Part shown: positions 62,560-64,000 of the stretch, piece after piece
Layout of the letters: every line of letters starts with the position of its first letter
Position numbering within the stretch: the stretch's first letter is position 1
NCBI RefSeq assembly: GCF_031846645.1
Contig: NZ_JAVRHN010000001.1
Location: 434,001-498,000, forward strand
Direction: 5' to 3'
DNA length: 64,000 nt
From: Autumnicola psychrophila
GTDB taxonomy: Bacteria > Bacteroidota > Bacteroidia > Flavobacteriales > Flavobacteriaceae
Made by a program: the position numbers and the translations under genes
Notes under the pieces: generated by a model
Told to the model about the DNA's origin: nothing
What the model saw: only the letters and a program-made list of their open reading frames with translations
Databases searched by the model: none

Positions 62560-63045
62560 ATGTTAACAATGGTAGCGGCGGCGGCCGAAAATGACGCACT
62601 TGGCAAAGAGAACGACCTTGTATGGCATTTACCGGATGATTTTAAGCGTTTTAAGAAAATCACTTCGGGACATCATATTATTATGGGTCGTAAAACTTTT
62701 GAGTCGTTTCCAAAACTTCTGCCCAACCGTACACATGTTATTATTACCCGGAAAAAAGATTATCAGCCAGAAAATACCATAGTGGTGAATTCACTGGAAG
62801 ATGCCTTGCAGGCTACCGGAAATGACGAGGAGGTTTTTGTAATTGGCGGAGGAGAAATTTATAAACTTGCCATAGAAAAGGCTGATAAAATTGAACTCAC
62901 AAGAGTTCATGGGACTTTTGAAGCAGATACTTTTTTCCCAAATATCGACCCTGAAAAATGGCAAATATCTTCTGAAGAATTCCATCCAAAGGACGAGCGA
63001 CACGAATACTCCTTTACCTATATTACCTATGAGCGCCGAAAGTAG
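62560..63045 (+). CDS. folA: Dihydrofolate reductase
   Basis: 161 aa. VAAAAENDALGKENDLVWHL with the active-site Trp/Asp (WHLPDDFKRF), IIMGRKTFESFPKLLPNRTH, and FVIGGGEIYKLAI are textbook DHFR. Start at 62560; Met4 is an alternative. It regenerates tetrahydrofolate used up by ThyA. Overlaps the next gene by 17 bases. Confidence 0.95.
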   Translation: MLTMVAAAAENDALGKENDLVWHLPDDFKRFKKITSGHHIIMGRKTFESFPKLLPNRTHVIITRKKDYQPENTIVVNSLEDALQATGNDEEVFVIGGGEIYKLAIEKADKIELTRVHGTFEADTFFPNIDPEKWQISSEEFHPKDERHEYSFTYITYERRK

Positions 63046-63895
63046 ATTTTCAGAAACTATAAATCAGGCGGGGGAAGAAAATGGATTTTCCGTAAAAAAA
63101 ATCCAGCCCCTCACAGGCGGGGATATTAACGAAGTCTTTCTTATAGAAACCGGAACTTCAGAAAAGCTGGTTATAAAAATTAATAACAGCAATAAATATC
63201 CAGGCATGTTCGAGGCAGAAAAAGCGGGGCTTGATGAGCTACGGAATGCTGAAGTTATCGATGTTCCGGAAAGCCTCTATACTGGAGAAGTGCAGGATCA
63301 ATCCTACCTGATATTGCGCCACATAGAATCAGCTGATAAAGCACCGGAATTCTGGGATACTTTTGGGGAACAAATGGCCGCTCTGCACAAGACAACCTCA
63401 GAAAAATTCGGTTTTGAAACAGACAATTATATTGGTAGTCTTCCGCAGTACAATAGTAATTGTAATTCAGCTTCAGAATTTTATATTTCACAGCGCCTGG
63501 AACCTCAGCTAGAAATGGCAAAAAATGCAGGTTACGACCTCGGAAATACCTCAATTTTCTTTAAAAACGTCTCACATTTAATTCCAAATGAGCCTCCCGC
63601 ACTCATCCACGGCGACCTTTGGGGTGGAAATTATATTGTTAACGCTGAAGGCTCTCCCTGTCTCATAGATCCTGCTGTAGCCTATGCACCCCGGGAAATG
63701 GATCTTTCTATGATGAAGTTATTTGGAGGTTTTGACGCTGAATTATTTAAAAGCTACAACTCACATTTTCCTCTTGAGTCCGGTTTTGAAGAAAGAGTTC
63801 CGCTTTGGCAACTTTACTACCTTCTTGTTCACCTTAACATCTTTGGATTAGGTTACAAAAATTCTGTTGAAGGAATCATTCGCCGCTACTCTTAA
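63029..63895 (+). CDS. Fructosamine-kinase family protein
   Basis: 288 aa from the ATG at 63029, which overlaps the DHFR end by 17 bases; a frame open further upstream from 62891 is the antiphase of DHFR. The fold is that of fructosamine-3-kinase/APH: GGDINEVFLIETGTSEKLVI with the ATP Lys, SYLILRHIE, LIHGDLWGGNYIVNAEGSPC (catalytic Asp) and LIDPAVAYAPREMDLSMMKL. It probably repairs glycated amines or small ketosamines. Third gene of the operon. Confidence 0.9.
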   Translation: MSAESRFSETINQAGEENGFSVKKIQPLTGGDINEVFLIETGTSEKLVIKINNSNKYPGMFEAEKAGLDELRNAEVIDVPESLYTGEVQDQSYLILRHIESADKAPEFWDTFGEQMAALHKTTSEKFGFETDNYIGSLPQYNSNCNSASEFYISQRLEPQLEMAKNAGYDLGNTSIFFKNVSHLIPNEPPALIHGDLWGGNYIVNAEGSPCLIDPAVAYAPREMDLSMMKLFGGFDAELFKSYNSHFPLESGFEERVPLWQLYYLLVHLNIFGLGYKNSVEGIIRRYS

Positions 63896-64000
63896 ATTTG
63901 CAATTCTTAACAGTAAGAAATTATCTTTTAGCAGTTTATTAGCTAGAATGATGAAACCTGCTTATTATCTTCAAACCTCACACTAAATTATTGAAAATGA
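63896..64000 (+). other. Window end, no gene resolved
   Basis: 105 bases after the fructosamine-kinase gene. An ATG at 63997 could start the next gene, but nothing can be read. Confidence 0.3.

Noticed and set aside
1..64000. tRNA, rRNA, CRISPR arrays or prophage
   Set aside because: No cloverleaf with TTCGAATC-type arm, no ribosomal RNA text, no regularly spaced repeats and no phage structural genes were seen.

Overview
The window comes from a Bacteroidetes chromosome, most likely a marine or saline Flavobacteriaceae (Gramella/Salegentibacter-like; the genus is inference). The evidence is the AT-rich coding style, start regions without clear Shine-Dalgarno sites, many copies of the Bacteroidetes -7 promoter element TAnnTTTG, and family-typical genes (MetX-aspartokinase-homoserine dehydrogenase fusion, DUF2061 next to cysH, DUF6122, 2TM protein, WPGCE-type TonB-like proteins). 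No tRNA, rRNA, prophage or CRISPR array was seen.

Region 1 (1-11.4 kb) is a sulfur amino acid locus. On the minus strand lie an Rrf2 regulator, then a DUF2061 protein, cysH and cysD (assimilatory sulfate reduction). Upstream of these is a methionine operon: metY, a MetX/aspartokinase/homoserine dehydrogenase fusion, and metZ. The metY leader holds the most striking feature of the window: two tandem short ORFs packed with Met codons (plus Cys codons), each followed by an intrinsic terminator. This looks like a double ribosome-mediated attenuator that senses charged tRNA-Met and perhaps tRNA-Cys. metK, on the plus strand, is preceded by a SAM-II-like riboswitch with an unusually long third loop. 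The locus would thus read both end product (SAM) and methionine charging.

Region 2 (11.4-22.7 kb) is mostly metabolic housekeeping: Tat-exported Gfo/Idh oxidoreductase, SDR, acyl-CoA dehydrogenase, GhrA-like reductase, universal stress protein, PLP dehydratase, DinB, a RAYT transposase with a palindrome embedded in its coding sequence, DUF2141, a frameshifted DUF1697 gene, DUF1801, VOC and a quinone-oxidoreductase-like enzyme.

Region 3 (22.9-29.9 kb) is an accessory, AT-rich, minus-strand stretch of lineage-specific lipoproteins and secreted proteins, decayed genes, and a RloC-like ATPase with a zinc hook and an Arg-Glu-His putative anticodon-nuclease triad (phage defence candidate).

Region 4 (30-50.7 kb) holds a TolB-propeller amidohydrolase, an SLC13 permease, small membrane proteins, a double DUF302 lipoprotein, a deoxynucleoside kinase, an App1-type phosphatase, the NHEJ pair ligD-ku, an SDR, an MgtC/DUF4010 membrane protein, a membrane pyrophosphatase beside the soluble pyrophosphatase, and pyruvate dehydrogenase E1 beta. 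A long extended inverted repeat lies at 38.17-38.31 kb.

Region 5 (51-64 kb) is plus-strand rich: etfB-etfA, a bifunctional nuclease, a CNT nucleoside transporter, thyA, two tandem TonB-like secreted proteins, egtB-egtD (ergothioneine) with a class V aminotransferase-like enzyme nearby that could be EgtE, small proteins, dihydrofolate reductase and a fructosamine-kinase-like protein.

Across the window about eleven short, nearly palindromic intergenic repeats built on CGAWAATTGSCAAWTTTCG are scattered, a possible REP-like family given the resident RAYT gene. All family assignments are from reading the sequence; no database search was run.
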